A stretch of 56,274 bases of DNA from JAQWQB01 sp047636995 (GCA_047636995.1 JBLIGQ010000015.1:1-56274); one strand, 5' to 3'. Shown: positions 34,941 through 44,983, numbered from the stretch's first letter. Notes: a model not told the origin generated them from the sequence alone. Program-made: numbers and translations.

Positions 34941-36774
34941 CGCTTGCGAAGAAAAACCAATCTTTGAAAAGCCTTACTGCCTTATCAGAGACGCCAACTT
35001 TCAGTCCATGGCAGATGCCATTGATAACAGAAATTCTGAAGCCTTTATCCCCTTTCTAACTCACTCTAATCCAGAAATTCAATTTCTGGCAATCGCTCAT
35101 GCAGCCTCTTTGCAAGAAAGCGCTATCGTACCAAGCCTCTTTGCACTTAAAACACCTCAAGCCATTTACGCCATAGGCCAACAACGAGACGCCAACAACC
35201 TTCCCGGTCTCTATGAAATCCTAATGCTTGATTCTCTGCCTCTACTGACCGAAGCAGCCCTTGTTGCCATTGCAAAATCTTCAGACTCACTCCAAACAGT
35301 AAATTTGCTGCCTTTTTTATTCGCTAGCTGTGAAATCAATCCGATGTGGGCTGCTTTTCATGCAATTTCTTCAAAAGGCGATCTTCAATCGATTGTCCCT
35401 GTGGCCTTTGAGCAACTAACCTGTACAAAACCTGACTTTCGGTTAGCAGCAGCTCATTTCTTAGCGCGTTCAAAACAATTAAACCTTACTTCTTTCTCTG
35501 AAGAACTCTTCGATGCTTGGAATAGCGAAAAAGAAATCGATGTTAAAATTGCACTCAGTCTTGCTTTTAAGAATAGTCCTGACCCAGAAACAGCAGGGTT
35601 TCTCAATAGAGAAATGCTTAACCAAGGAGATGAAAGGGTGCGCTATAACCTCCTTCGATCAGCAATAACATTGAACGTCTGCGAAGAGCAAACACTGATT
35701 CAGATGCTCAAAGACAATGGAACAGGCATCGCCATGTTGGCGGGATCAACGCTCGGGAGCATTGGCTGGACAGAGGAGAATAGCGTGTTCCTTCGAAATT
35801 CGGAACTAAACTTCGAGGGAAATCTAGGTAGACAAAAAGCATACCTCCTTCATGCCAACAATGACGATTTAGTTTATGAGACACTCATTGAATTGGCCTC
35901 AAAAGAATCAAGCCCCTACCGGAAAGCAGCCTTATTAAACACAATGAGCTTAACGCCGCTCGCTGCTGAATACATTGCACTGCACATTGACAGCTCCCTA
36001 CCAAAAGTGGTTCAGACAACCGCCATGGATGCCTTATTTAATATGAAAAGAGGAGATCTCCTCCCTGCAAATTTCAACTTGAATGCAGCAATAAGTGAAG
36101 GAATAGCCACCCAAGATGAAGGAGTACTAGCTGCTATTGGGTATTATTTACAAGGGGCAGACCCTTCTGATTTTATTGACGAAGAGCAACTACTTCGTGA
36201 GCAAATTACGTATTTAGAACTCCCAAAAGAAGTTGAAACGCACAATGAAATCGTTAAGGCGATTAACCATTTGTACGGTGATTCATTAGACATTGTAACC
36301 CCAGATTTCAACCACCCAATCAACTGGGAGCTTTTAGGAATGTTTGGAGACACGGTTAATGTGGAGCTTCAAACCTCAGCAGGAACTATTTATTTGGCTC
36401 TGTATCCAACCCTTGCTCCTGGCAGCGTAGGAAGCTTTGTTCAACTTGCTTTAGATGGATTTTATGACGGAAAATTTTACCACCGCGTCGTGCCAGATTT
36501 CGTTGTACAGGCGGGATGTCCAAGAGGAGATGGATGGGGAGGCGTAGATTACAGCATCCGATCTGAACTCGCTATTGAACGTTACCAAACAGGAAGCATA
36601 GGAATGGCATCAGCTGGCAGAGACACTGAAAGCTGCCAGTGGTTTATCACACATTGCCCTACCCCACATTTAGATGGGAGGTACACTATTTTCGGCCAAG
36701 TAACAGCAGGAATGGATGTCATTCGGAATACAGCAGTAGGAACAACGATTAACAAAGTACTGATCACTCAATGA
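34870..36774 (+). CDS. HEAT-repeat/cyclophilin PPIase lipoprotein
   Basis: 634 aa from ATG at 34870 (MSKKKTSIKC), chosen because no other start codon lies between it and the signal peptide. The signal is FALFLSLLAFNAC, a relaxed lipobox. Residues about 40-440 are helical HEAT-like repeats. Residues about 475-634 are a cyclophilin domain: VELQTSAGTIYLALYPTLAP, YHRVVPDFVVQAGCPRGDGW, and PTPHLDGRYTIFGQV. The conserved Arg and Phe of the prolyl isomerase site are present. It probably folds outer-membrane or exported proteins in the periplasm. The first 71 bp overlap the HD gene in another frame. The stop codon abuts the convergent gene's stop (TGATCA). Confidence 0.9.
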   Translation: MSKKKTSIKCAKIFALFLSLLAFNACEEKPIFEKPYCLIRDANFQSMADAIDNRNSEAFIPFLTHSNPEIQFLAIAHAASLQESAIVPSLFALKTPQAIYAIGQQRDANNLPGLYEILMLDSLPLLTEAALVAIAKSSDSLQTVNLLPFLFASCEINPMWAAFHAISSKGDLQSIVPVAFEQLTCTKPDFRLAAAHFLARSKQLNLTSFSEELFDAWNSEKEIDVKIALSLAFKNSPDPETAGFLNREMLNQGDERVRYNLLRSAITLNVCEEQTLIQMLKDNGTGIAMLAGSTLGSIGWTEENSVFLRNSELNFEGNLGRQKAYLLHANNDDLVYETLIELASKESSPYRKAALLNTMSLTPLAAEYIALHIDSSLPKVVQTTAMDALFNMKRGDLLPANFNLNAAISEGIATQDEGVLAAIGYYLQGADPSDFIDEEQLLREQITYLELPKEVETHNEIVKAINHLYGDSLDIVTPDFNHPINWELLGMFGDTVNVELQTSAGTIYLALYPTLAPGSVGSFVQLALDGFYDGKFYHRVVPDFVVQAGCPRGDGWGGVDYSIRSELAIERYQTGSIGMASAGRDTESCQWFITHCPTPHLDGRYTIFGQVTAGMDVIRNTAVGTTINKVLITQ

Positions 36775-38031
36775 TCACGTCTTTTGTTCCTTCTTCTTCG
36801 CTGCAGGGAATAAAATATTGTTTAAAATCAATCTATATCCGGGAGAGTTGGGGTGCAAATTCAGATCAGTCACAGGATCATTTACCATGTGTCTATAATC
36901 TTCTGGGTCATGTCCTCCGTAATAAGTCCACTGACCTTGCCCTAAGGTTCCATGAATGTATTTCGCTGACTTAATTGATTTCGTTTCACCCATGATTGTT
37001 ACCTCTGGACGAATGTACTGGGTATTAAATGCAGTAGTTTGTCCCATGAAACCCGCAACAACCTGTTCGTGATTCTGCGTTAACATAGTAGGAATGACAT
37101 CCCACTTTGCACTAAAATCAAACAGCGTAAAGAAATCATTGATACGTCCTATTTTCGCGTGAGCTTCTGTAGCATCAATTGTGCTGAACTCATAAACCAT
37201 AGGGTCTTTTTCTAGTCTATAATCCTTAAAGGCCAATCCTTTCCCGAAATCCAGTTTTTCTTGCGCGTTAACATCAGCAGGATCACCGTCAAACATACTT
37301 TCACAGATATCTGCATTTTGAGCGGCCAGCGCAATGTCATATGAATCTGTTCCTGAACACATTGTGAACAAAAACCCTCCACCAAGTACAAAGTTTTTAA
37401 TCTCAAAAGCGACTGATCGTTTCATCTCTGAGACTTTAGAGAAGCCCATGCTAGCGGCTAAACCTTCTTGGTACCGAACTTCTTCTTGATACCATGCCGC
37501 TGTTCTAAAACTACGGTAGAATTTCCCATACTGCCCCGTGAAATCCTCATGGTGTAAGTGCAGCCAATCGTACTTTGGCATTTCGCCTCTAACAACTTCT
37601 TCATCATAAACGACGCTGTAAGGAATCTCGGCGTAAGTCAATACTAAGGTAACAGCATCATCCCATGGAAGCTTACTTTTTGGGGAATAGACAGCAATCT
37701 TTGGGATTTCCTCAAGACTCACTCGTTCCATGTTCACTTCAGGATCTGCTATTTGGGTGTAAATCTGTTGCGCTTGAATATCAGCAATGATTTGTATGCT
37801 CACTCCACGAATTGAGCATTCAGAAATAATGTCTGGATAATTTGATATTAGAAAACTTCCGCCCCGGTAATTCAATAACCACTCAACTTCTATGTCGTTC
37901 TGCAACACCCAATACGCGATGCCATATGCTTTCAAATGGTTTGCTTGATCATCATCCATAGGGATTAAAATCTTACTCGCATTAGCCCCGAAGCTTAGCA
38001 CAACTAATAAAACAATAAATATTGATTTCAT
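36775..38031 (-). CDS. Exported conserved protein, often mislabelled asparagine synthetase B
   Basis: 418 aa from MKSIFIVLLVVLSFGANA, a clear signal peptide; a longer start at 38070 would place 13 residues before it. I recall Bacteroidota homologues carrying the label asparagine synthetase B, but I see neither an N-terminal Cys glutaminase nor a PP-loop. Visible blocks: ILIPMDDDQANHLKAYGIAY, WLLNYRGGSFLISNYPDI, DWLHLHHEDFTGQYGKFYRS, FVLGGGFLFTMCSGTDSYDI and WTYYGGHDPEDYRHMV. The GGGFLFTMCSGT and HDPEDY parts recall a class I glutamine amidotransferase-like (flavodoxin-like) fold. It lies on the minus strand between dnaB and the convergent PPIase gene. The function is unresolved. Confidence 0.8.
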   Translation of the reverse strand: MKSIFIVLLVVLSFGANASKILIPMDDDQANHLKAYGIAYWVLQNDIEVEWLLNYRGGSFLISNYPDIISECSIRGVSIQIIADIQAQQIYTQIADPEVNMERVSLEEIPKIAVYSPKSKLPWDDAVTLVLTYAEIPYSVVYDEEVVRGEMPKYDWLHLHHEDFTGQYGKFYRSFRTAAWYQEEVRYQEGLAASMGFSKVSEMKRSVAFEIKNFVLGGGFLFTMCSGTDSYDIALAAQNADICESMFDGDPADVNAQEKLDFGKGLAFKDYRLEKDPMVYEFSTIDATEAHAKIGRINDFFTLFDFSAKWDVIPTMLTQNHEQVVAGFMGQTTAFNTQYIRPEVTIMGETKSIKSAKYIHGTLGQGQWTYYGGHDPEDYRHMVNDPVTDLNLHPNSPGYRLILNNILFPAAKKKEQKT

Positions 38032-38116
38032 TCCGACCTGTATCATATAACGTAAAGTTACAAAAGTCATTCCGCAGGTGAGCCCTGAAAACGGAAGTGG
38101 ATGTTAAAAATCGCTA

Positions 38117-39688
38117 TTAGAAGGGTGGTTCTTCGCCTGCACGATCTACGAACTTATCATCTTCAACCTCGTCATCGTTCATTCTTGAGCTCACCGTAAT
38201 GGTCTTCACCCCTTCAAAATCTTGGTTTGGCTTCAGTCCTTTCGGGAACGCAGAATCATCTTCAAAGGTGTCATAGTTCGTGAACTTCGCAAGGTGCCCA
38301 ATGAATCTGAGGTCAACAGTATCAAGTGCACCGTTTCTGTGCTTCGCGATGATCAACTCACCTAAGCCTCTTGGATCCTTTCCTCTTGGGTGTTCATTTG
38401 GATCATTGAATCCGTAATATTCTGCCCGGTAAATGAAACAAACGATATCGGCATCTTGCTCAATCGCTCCTGATTCTCGAAGGTCAGAAAGAATTGGTCT
38501 TTTCTCACCACCTCTTGTTTCTACGCTTCGCGAAAGCTGAGAAAGTGCAATTATTGGAACATTTAATTCCTTGGCTATACTTTTAATGGAGCGTGAGATC
38601 GCTGAAATCTCTTGCTCTCGGTTCCCCTTGTTATCACCACCACCACTCATCAATTGCAGGTAATCAATGATGACCATATCAATTCCGTGCTGCGCTTTCA
38701 ATCTTCTGCACTTCGCGCGAAGCTCAAAAATTGAGATTGCAGGGGTATCATCAATGAATAGGGGAGCATTGGCCAATTTGCCAATTCGTTGATGTAATTG
38801 CTGGTACTCATGGTCTTCCAAAGTTCCTTTTCGAAGCTTTTCAGAAGAAAGACCTGTTTCACTGGAAATCAATCGATTGACCAACTGAACTCCAGCCATC
38901 TCCAAAGAGAACACAGCCACAGGAACACCATAATCAACCGCCATGTTTCGCGCCATAGAAAGTACGAAAGCAGTCTTACCCATACCAGGACGAGCAGCTA
39001 AAACGATCATATCTGACCGCTGCCAACCACCTGTAACACGATCTAGATCTACAAATCCAGAGGGCACTCCTGAGACCCCATCTTTATTTTCCCGTGCTGC
39101 ATCAATACCAATAATGGCCTCACGCATGAGGTTACTCATAGTATCGTAACTCTTTCGAATATTGCCCTCTGCTACTTGGAACAAACTTGACTCAGCATGA
39201 TCCAATAAATCGAATACATCTGTTGTTTCTTCGTAAGCATCCTTCATGATTTCATTCGAAACCCGAATGAGCTCACGTTGAATGTACTTTTGCGCAACAA
39301 TACGAGCATGTTGCTCAACGTTCGCAGTACTTGCCACGCGCGTTGTTAACTGAGAAACATAATAAGGGCCCCCAACTAGATCAATGTCACCAGATTTACG
39401 CAATGCCTGAGTCACAGTTAAGATATCGATTGGTTCACTTTTCTGGAACAGATCAATGATCACCGCAAATATCCGCTTGTGTGCTTCTTTGTAAAAACTC
39501 TCTGGTTTAAGCACATCAATAGCAGAGTTAACCGCTGATTGCTCAAGCATCATTGCCCCTAGAACGGCCTGTTCAAGATCAACTGCTTGTGGTTGAATTT
39601 TACCACCAACCATATCTTCAGCCTGACGAGGATTCACACCAAGTGGTGTTCGCCCAACTCTTTCCATACGCTCTTTTTTCTGATCCAT
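38117..39688 (-). CDS. dnaB: Replicative DNA helicase DnaB
   Basis: 523 aa. The N-terminal domain (VLGAMMLEQSAVNSAIDVLK) binds primase. The RecA-like core follows: Walker A AARPGMGKTAF, a Walker B-type block MVIIDYLQLMSGGG, and SQLSRSVETRGGEKRPILSD with the arginine finger region. DnaB unwinds the DNA at the replication fork as a hexamer. The last 60 residues are an acidic tail (MNDDEVEDDKFVDRAGEEPP) beyond the core. No intein is present. It is probably transcribed alone, with a candidate promoter just upstream. Confidence 0.97.
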   Translation of the reverse strand: MDQKKERMERVGRTPLGVNPRQAEDMVGGKIQPQAVDLEQAVLGAMMLEQSAVNSAIDVLKPESFYKEAHKRIFAVIIDLFQKSEPIDILTVTQALRKSGDIDLVGGPYYVSQLTTRVASTANVEQHARIVAQKYIQRELIRVSNEIMKDAYEETTDVFDLLDHAESSLFQVAEGNIRKSYDTMSNLMREAIIGIDAARENKDGVSGVPSGFVDLDRVTGGWQRSDMIVLAARPGMGKTAFVLSMARNMAVDYGVPVAVFSLEMAGVQLVNRLISSETGLSSEKLRKGTLEDHEYQQLHQRIGKLANAPLFIDDTPAISIFELRAKCRRLKAQHGIDMVIIDYLQLMSGGGDNKGNREQEISAISRSIKSIAKELNVPIIALSQLSRSVETRGGEKRPILSDLRESGAIEQDADIVCFIYRAEYYGFNDPNEHPRGKDPRGLGELIIAKHRNGALDTVDLRFIGHLAKFTNYDTFEDDSAFPKGLKPNQDFEGVKTITVSSRMNDDEVEDDKFVDRAGEEPPF

Positions 39689-39695
39689 AGGAGCA

Positions 39696-39723
39696 CAACA
39701 TTACTTTTTAGAGGGACGTGCAA
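39696..39723 (-). promoter_or_regulatory. Candidate promoter of dnaB
   Basis: On the minus strand TTG (39721-39723) and TAATGTTG (39696-39703) are 17 nt apart. The second box differs from TAnnTTTG at one position. Confidence 0.35.
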
Positions 39724-39842
39724 GTTCGGAAATCTTCTCTGAAGTACGAACGCTCGGCGAACATGTTTATTAACACTGCTCAAAGACAACCATATCGAGA
39801 TTTTAGATTAAACCAGACCAAGTGATTTTCGTATTTTGCACC

Positions 39843-41147
39843 ATGAAGTTTCAATTTCTACTTCTTTTTTCGGTTGTGTTTGTGTTTGGATGCAAAAAGT
39901 CTGAAGACAAATCTCCACCTGCGATTCAAATCATTTCTCCTTCAGGCGGACTCCCAACTTATGCCTATTCATCTTCTATTTTCATTGAATTCACAGCAAA
40001 AGACAATGAAGCAATTGGGGAGTGGATTGTTACGCTTAAAGATGAACAAGGCACTACACGTTACACAAGTGGAACGCGCGCAGTCAATTCGAATCCATTA
40101 GAAATAACAAAGAATGTGGGGCTATTTTTTGAGGATGTCCGGTGGCCTGGTGGAGACTATTTGATTTCAGTTGAAGTACGTGACGCCAGTGGCAACAGAA
40201 ACGCTGCATTCAAAACCATTCGCTATTATGAGGCTCCATTAGCTAGAAATGCCCTTTTAGTTCTGAGCTCCAATGGGGGGGGCTCTAGTTTAGACAGCCT
40301 CTCAAGCAATGGTTTATTCTCAACCATAAACACGTATGTTTCAGATGCTTCAATCGCATTTGCAAGTTCATGGCATCAAGAATTTATTCTTGGTGGAAAT
40401 GATTCTCCACAAATCTGTTTCTCCCCTTTCGAAAGTTTAATTGAAACGAACTGCTACGCTGGTTTGAATCCACTCAGCGGCAACTTCACACAAGATATTG
40501 TATTTGACCCTAACTCACTTACCTACCTCACTGCTTGTTTTGACGGGGCGATCAGAGAGTTTCAGCGATCAGGAAACTTAATTCGAACCATCCCTATTTC
40601 GGGTAATTTCGTCCCAGAAGAACTCTTCATTTCATCGAATCGAATTGTTGCAGAAGTGAGAAATGAAGCACAAGATTTATCTGTTTTGTACAGCCTAGAT
40701 CGAAACAGTGGCGCTTTAATACAAAGCCTTGTTTGCCCTGGAAATGTGATTTCTCTTGAGATGTTTGGATCCAATGTTTTAGTTGCAGGAACAGCTAATG
40801 GCTTACCCTATGTTTTCTATGTAGACCCTGAATCCCTTTCAGTTACTGATTTGAACTGGTATGTCTCTGACTTGCCTTTGAAAAAGATGATCCGTTTATC
40901 AGAAGATCGATATGCTTTGGCACATAGCAATGGGGTCTATATGCACATCTTCGCTACAAATCAGTTCGTAGATGGCTCGGCAAATGGAATAAATGCCATT
41001 GATCTCGCTTATGACGCGGCAAACAATGTCCTTTTCGTTCTAGATGAGTCTACCTTGTATCAATTGAATTCAGCAAGCATGACTATCGTTGACTCTTGGC
41101 CAGCACCCGCCGGCGCACTAGATATAGAAGTGTTACTCAATAAATAG
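39843..41147 (+). CDS. Lipoprotein of unknown function with propeller-like body
   Basis: 434 aa from ATG at 39843 (MKFQFLLLFSVVFVFGC); a GTG at 39822 would add seven residues. The lipobox is VFGC. Residues about 25-130 look like an Ig-like or DUF4625-type domain (IEFTAKDNEAIGEWIVTLKD). The rest is beta-rich and propeller-like with phrases such as VFYVDPESLSVTDLN and IDLAYDAANNVLFVLDESTL. No catalytic residues are recognisable. It is divergent from dnaB and convergent with the BNR-like gene, with zero bases between stop codons. Confidence 0.75.
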   Translation: MKFQFLLLFSVVFVFGCKKSEDKSPPAIQIISPSGGLPTYAYSSSIFIEFTAKDNEAIGEWIVTLKDEQGTTRYTSGTRAVNSNPLEITKNVGLFFEDVRWPGGDYLISVEVRDASGNRNAAFKTIRYYEAPLARNALLVLSSNGGGSSLDSLSSNGLFSTINTYVSDASIAFASSWHQEFILGGNDSPQICFSPFESLIETNCYAGLNPLSGNFTQDIVFDPNSLTYLTACFDGAIREFQRSGNLIRTIPISGNFVPEELFISSNRIVAEVRNEAQDLSVLYSLDRNSGALIQSLVCPGNVISLEMFGSNVLVAGTANGLPYVFYVDPESLSVTDLNWYVSDLPLKKMIRLSEDRYALAHSNGVYMHIFATNQFVDGSANGINAIDLAYDAANNVLFVLDESTLYQLNSASMTIVDSWPAPAGALDIEVLLNK

Positions 41148-43478
41148 TTAAGGCAAAAGCGGGGCCAACCAAATGCCGCGTCCAAAAGTACCTGCAAAAA
41201 GAGTTCTTGTTTGGTAATTGATTGCCAATGAGCGAATGTACGTTCCAGGAAGGCCTTCAAGTAACGTCCATGTTTCTTCACGTTTATCTCGGGTAAACAC
41301 GCCGTGATTTGACCCAATATAGATGCGTTCTTCGCTGCTCTTGTCAAGCACAATTGATTCAATCAGACACCAGCCTAAATTAGCGGTTACATCCACATAA
41401 CGCTGTCCATTGAATCTGTAAACCTTCCCCTCAGGCTCAACGTTCTTATAGGTTATCCAAAACTGCTCCGGATCATCTGCATCTATGGCCATTCCCATAA
41501 TCCATCCTGGCCTCGGCACTTGAGGAACCACCTCCCATTTCACATAAGCCGGATCAGAAGTCGTGGCATTTTTAGTTCGAAGTAAGACTGGGTTTACCTT
41601 CGTTTGATCCAATACGTATGCATAAATCACTTCAGGATGATGTTCACTTGTAAAGAAACGGAACACGGTCACGTAATCTCTTCCGAACGTTCCATTCACT
41701 TTTTTGACATCCAGGATAGACTCCCATACCTCCCCTTTGTTCATTGTGCGCATCAACTTGTCTCCACTGCAATATAAAACACCATTCTTAGTGGGATGCG
41801 CCTTAATCCAAGTATGCCATTCGGTTTTGGTTCTTGAGGATGTTATTGACCGATTAAAATCATTCCCTCCATCGGTACTTCGATTGATGTGCCCATTTTG
41901 TTTTGTGGCATACATCTCATCTGGGTTTTGGCTGTCAATGATGGTCTCAAATCCATCGCCCCAAGTAACATGAAACCACGCGTCATCTTTCAATAAATTC
42001 CCTCCTGTATCATACGCTCCATAGAGCACCTGCGTTTCTTCTGTGTTTGCTACTGACAACCCAAATACGTTCGCAGCGCCTATGCCCTGATCTGATGTTT
42101 CCCAGGTCAAGCCTTCGTCATAGCTCACAGAAACGCCTCCATCGTGCCCCGCATAAACGCGTTCGTCTATCCAAAGCAGATGATGCACGTCGTCATGCAT
42201 TTGGTTTCGTTCAATGCGTTCAAAATTTGCTCCGCCATCAAGACTCCTGTAAATGGGCTGAACATTGGCCACCATAATTAAGTTCGAATTAGACGGTTTC
42301 ACAGCAAAAGCTCGAGCGCGCGTAGTGATCAAATTGTTCATCCCCTGGCTTAGAGAGCGAACTAGGTCCCATTTTTTAGTCTTTAAATCAAAGAGCCAGA
42401 GTGTTCCTTCTCCAATGGGCGACTGAGAGAATTGTTGGGCACAAGTGACGGCTCCGAAAAGCTGTCCGCGCTCTCCTGCCGACTGCAGCACCAAACGAGC
42501 AAATTTGAATTCCGCTTTTTTCGGGTAAGCAGGAAAGGGTAATTCCTTCCATGAATTGCCGCAATCATAACTTACTTTGAATCGTTCTCCTGACGCATAA
42601 ACAAGCCCTTCATCATCTTCAGGAATGAGTAAGTCAAAATAAAATGAATCGTCAATCTTCTTCCATTTGATTTTATCAGTTGGGTCTAAGGCATTATTGG
42701 TGACATACAATCCGGCACTCGTGGCTGCAAACACACGATTAAAATCACATGGATGCGCCAATATCTTCGCTATGTATAAGTGGTTTGTTGCGTTTTCAGA
42801 GGGGAGTAAACTTCTTCCGAACTTCGAGCCGTTGATGTTTTCCCAAGAAGCCCCTGCGTCATTGGTTCTCCAAATACCATCAGAAAACATGAACTTATCA
42901 TCGCCATCTCCTGTGCTAATTAACCATGCATCTGGATTTTGCGGGTTCACAGCAATTGAGCTCACTCCTGAAATCGGTAAATGATCTGTTCCGGCTGACC
43001 CCCATGAAATGCCTTGGTTCTGGGAGACAAAAAGGCCTCCTGTTGGCGAACAGGCAAACATTCGGTTTGGCAATGTAGGATCTTGGTAAAGAAAATTGAT
43101 TCGACCTGTGCCGTTGCCCCGGCCCTCTGCATAAGTCGGAATGGCCTTGCCTCCTGGGTTTAACTCTTTGGGTTGAATAGAGGGGCCCAAAAAAGACCAG
43201 TCCCCGTCTATGACCGGGCCACCTTGTCCGCGGATTGCAAAAACACTTTTGTAGCTATTTCGAACCGCTGTTTGAAAAGAACCGTCAACTCCGGCAAATC
43301 CCATCATGTCTCCACAAAACAATCTTTCAGCTTTGCCGCCTGGAACATGTATTCCCAAAAGACTGAGCGAGTCAAGCTCAAATACGCGCGTTCTGAGTGA
43401 ATCTGCATAACTCTGAGCCTGGCCTTTCTCAGCACAGATCAACAAGAAAAAAACAAAGGCGATTCTTACTATAGTCAT
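41148..43478 (-). CDS. Exported BNR/sortilin-like beta-propeller protein
   Basis: 776 aa from ATG at 43478 (MTIVRIAFVFFLLICAEKGQ); an in-frame TTG at 43496 is upstream but lies inside the promoter box. The signal peptide ends GQAQ. Asp-box-like turns recur across the protein: SQNQGISWGSAG, TNDAGASWENIN, SYDCGNSWKEL, SLDGGANFERI, SYDEGLTWETS, STDGGNDFNRS and TMNKGEVWESI. This marks a ten-bladed VPS10/sortilin-type or double seven-bladed propeller. Such proteins bind polymers or proteins, and some hydrolyse glycans; no sialidase arginine triad could be identified. A conventional T9SS tail is absent. It has its own promoter. Confidence 0.82.
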   Translation of the reverse strand: MTIVRIAFVFFLLICAEKGQAQSYADSLRTRVFELDSLSLLGIHVPGGKAERLFCGDMMGFAGVDGSFQTAVRNSYKSVFAIRGQGGPVIDGDWSFLGPSIQPKELNPGGKAIPTYAEGRGNGTGRINFLYQDPTLPNRMFACSPTGGLFVSQNQGISWGSAGTDHLPISGVSSIAVNPQNPDAWLISTGDGDDKFMFSDGIWRTNDAGASWENINGSKFGRSLLPSENATNHLYIAKILAHPCDFNRVFAATSAGLYVTNNALDPTDKIKWKKIDDSFYFDLLIPEDDEGLVYASGERFKVSYDCGNSWKELPFPAYPKKAEFKFARLVLQSAGERGQLFGAVTCAQQFSQSPIGEGTLWLFDLKTKKWDLVRSLSQGMNNLITTRARAFAVKPSNSNLIMVANVQPIYRSLDGGANFERIERNQMHDDVHHLLWIDERVYAGHDGGVSVSYDEGLTWETSDQGIGAANVFGLSVANTEETQVLYGAYDTGGNLLKDDAWFHVTWGDGFETIIDSQNPDEMYATKQNGHINRSTDGGNDFNRSITSSRTKTEWHTWIKAHPTKNGVLYCSGDKLMRTMNKGEVWESILDVKKVNGTFGRDYVTVFRFFTSEHHPEVIYAYVLDQTKVNPVLLRTKNATTSDPAYVKWEVVPQVPRPGWIMGMAIDADDPEQFWITYKNVEPEGKVYRFNGQRYVDVTANLGWCLIESIVLDKSSEERIYIGSNHGVFTRDKREETWTLLEGLPGTYIRSLAINYQTRTLFAGTFGRGIWLAPLLP

Positions 43479-43493
43479 TGTTACGCGTCTATT

Positions 43494-43521
43494 CAAAGTT
43501 ACTTCACTTTCCCCTAAACAA
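43494..43521 (-). promoter_or_regulatory. Promoter of the propeller gene, overlapping a terminator
   Basis: On the minus strand TTG (43519-43521) and TAACTTTG (43494-43501) are 17 nt apart, a full match to the Bacteroidota consensus. The TTG falls in the T tract of the metK terminator. Confidence 0.65.
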
Positions 43522-43548
43522 AAACCCCGCCTAAGTAGCGGGGTTTTG
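43520..43548 (-). terminator. Terminator downstream of metK
   Basis: AAAACCCCGC (43521-43530) pairs perfectly with GCGGGGTTTT (43538-43547) around CTAAGTA. It lies about 150 bp after the metK stop codon; the gap in between (43549-43693) shows nothing else. Confidence 0.88.
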
Positions 43549-43693
43549 ATTCAATAACTAAGGGTAAACTGTGCTCTTCTCTACTTCGCTTCTCTATGCA
43601 CAATTGAATTTTGGCGATAACACCCAAAAGTTTAAAAACGAAAAGGACAAATCCTTTCAGACTCTTGTACAAGAAAGAGTTAGAGTACCCTAC

Positions 43694-44983
43694 CTATATT
43701 TTGAATGCTTTTTTTAATTTATCCACGTAATCAAGCTCTTCCCAAGGGAATAGCTTCACCTTCATTTTCTTCACCTTTCCTGTCGCATCAGTGAATGACT
43801 TCTCAACAATTTCTGGCTTTCTTCCCATGTGCCCATAAGCTGCAGTCTCACTATAGATTGGAGTCCTAAGATTGAAACGTGTTTCAATTGCATAAGGACG
43901 AAGGTCGAACAAGCTGGCTAATTTTTTCCCAATAGAACCATCGTCCATTTGAACTTTCGCTGTCCCATAAGTATTAACATAGAGCCCCACAGGATCTGCT
44001 ACACCAATGGCATAGGCTACTTGCACAAGCACTTCATCACACAAACCGGAAGCAACCATGTTTTTTGCAATGTGGCGAACTGCATAAGCACCAGACCGAT
44101 CTACTTTACTAGGATCCTTTCCAGAAAAAGCACCGCCTCCATGGGCACCTTTCCCACCGTAAGTATCTACAATTATCTTTCTTCCCGTTAAACCTGTATC
44201 TCCGTGAGGTCCGCCAATAACGAACTTCCCTGTCGGGTTCACATGCATTTTTATATTGGAAGTGAAAAGTTTCTGAACGCGCTTTGGAAGCAATTTCTTC
44301 ACACGTGGAATTAAAACTTCCTCAACGTCTTTGCGAATTTGCGCCAACATTTTAGTGTCAGCCTTTAGCTGGTCAGCCGCTTTTTCAGAGATCGGTTTTT
44401 CAAAATCATCGTGCTGGGTTGAAAGCACAATGTTATCAATTCTTATGGGCGCGTTGTCATCACTGTACTCAATTGTTACCTGTGATTTTGAATCTGGGCG
44501 AAGGTATTTCATCTTCTTTCCTTCCTTGCGAATGGCCGCTAACTCTTGCACGAGCAAGTGAGACAACTCCAATGGAAGTGGCATGTAATTATCTGTTTCA
44601 CGAGAAGCATACCCAAACATAATACCCTGATCTCCGGCTCCTTGCTCTTCTTTATTTGCGCGATCAACGCCTTGGTTAATATCAGGAGACTGTTCGTGAA
44701 TAGCTGAAAGAACGCCGCATGAATTGGCATCAAACATGTATTCACTCTTATTGTAACCAATTTTTGAAATGACATTGCGAGCAATGCTTTGTACGTCAAT
44801 ATAACAAGACGACTTCACTTCTCCAGCAAGCACTACCTGCCCTGTTGTTACTAATGTTTCACAGGCAACTTTAGACTCTTTGTCAAAGGCTAAAAAGTGA
44901 TCGATTAAAGCATCAGAAATTTGATCTGCGACTTTATCTGGGTGTCCTTCAGACACTGATTCAGAGGTAAATAGATATGGCAT
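43694..44983 (-). CDS. metK: S-adenosylmethionine synthetase
   Basis: 429 aa, slightly long for the family. It makes SAM from methionine and ATP. Signatures: SEGHPDKVADQISDALIDHF at the N-terminus, GAGDQGIMFGYA, GGPHGDTGLTGRKI and GGGAFSGKDPSKVDRSGAYA. Insertions after AGEVKSSCYIDVQSIA and around the PKRVQKLF region account for the extra length. It is divergent from the metH operon. The 5' leader (about 145 nt) has a long inverted repeat rather than the SAM-I aptamer of the metH side. Confidence 0.97.
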   Translation of the reverse strand: MPYLFTSESVSEGHPDKVADQISDALIDHFLAFDKESKVACETLVTTGQVVLAGEVKSSCYIDVQSIARNVISKIGYNKSEYMFDANSCGVLSAIHEQSPDINQGVDRANKEEQGAGDQGIMFGYASRETDNYMPLPLELSHLLVQELAAIRKEGKKMKYLRPDSKSQVTIEYSDDNAPIRIDNIVLSTQHDDFEKPISEKAADQLKADTKMLAQIRKDVEEVLIPRVKKLLPKRVQKLFTSNIKMHVNPTGKFVIGGPHGDTGLTGRKIIVDTYGGKGAHGGGAFSGKDPSKVDRSGAYAVRHIAKNMVASGLCDEVLVQVAYAIGVADPVGLYVNTYGTAKVQMDDGSIGKKLASLFDLRPYAIETRFNLRTPIYSETAAYGHMGRKPEIVEKSFTDATGKVKKMKVKLFPWEELDYVDKLKKAFKI

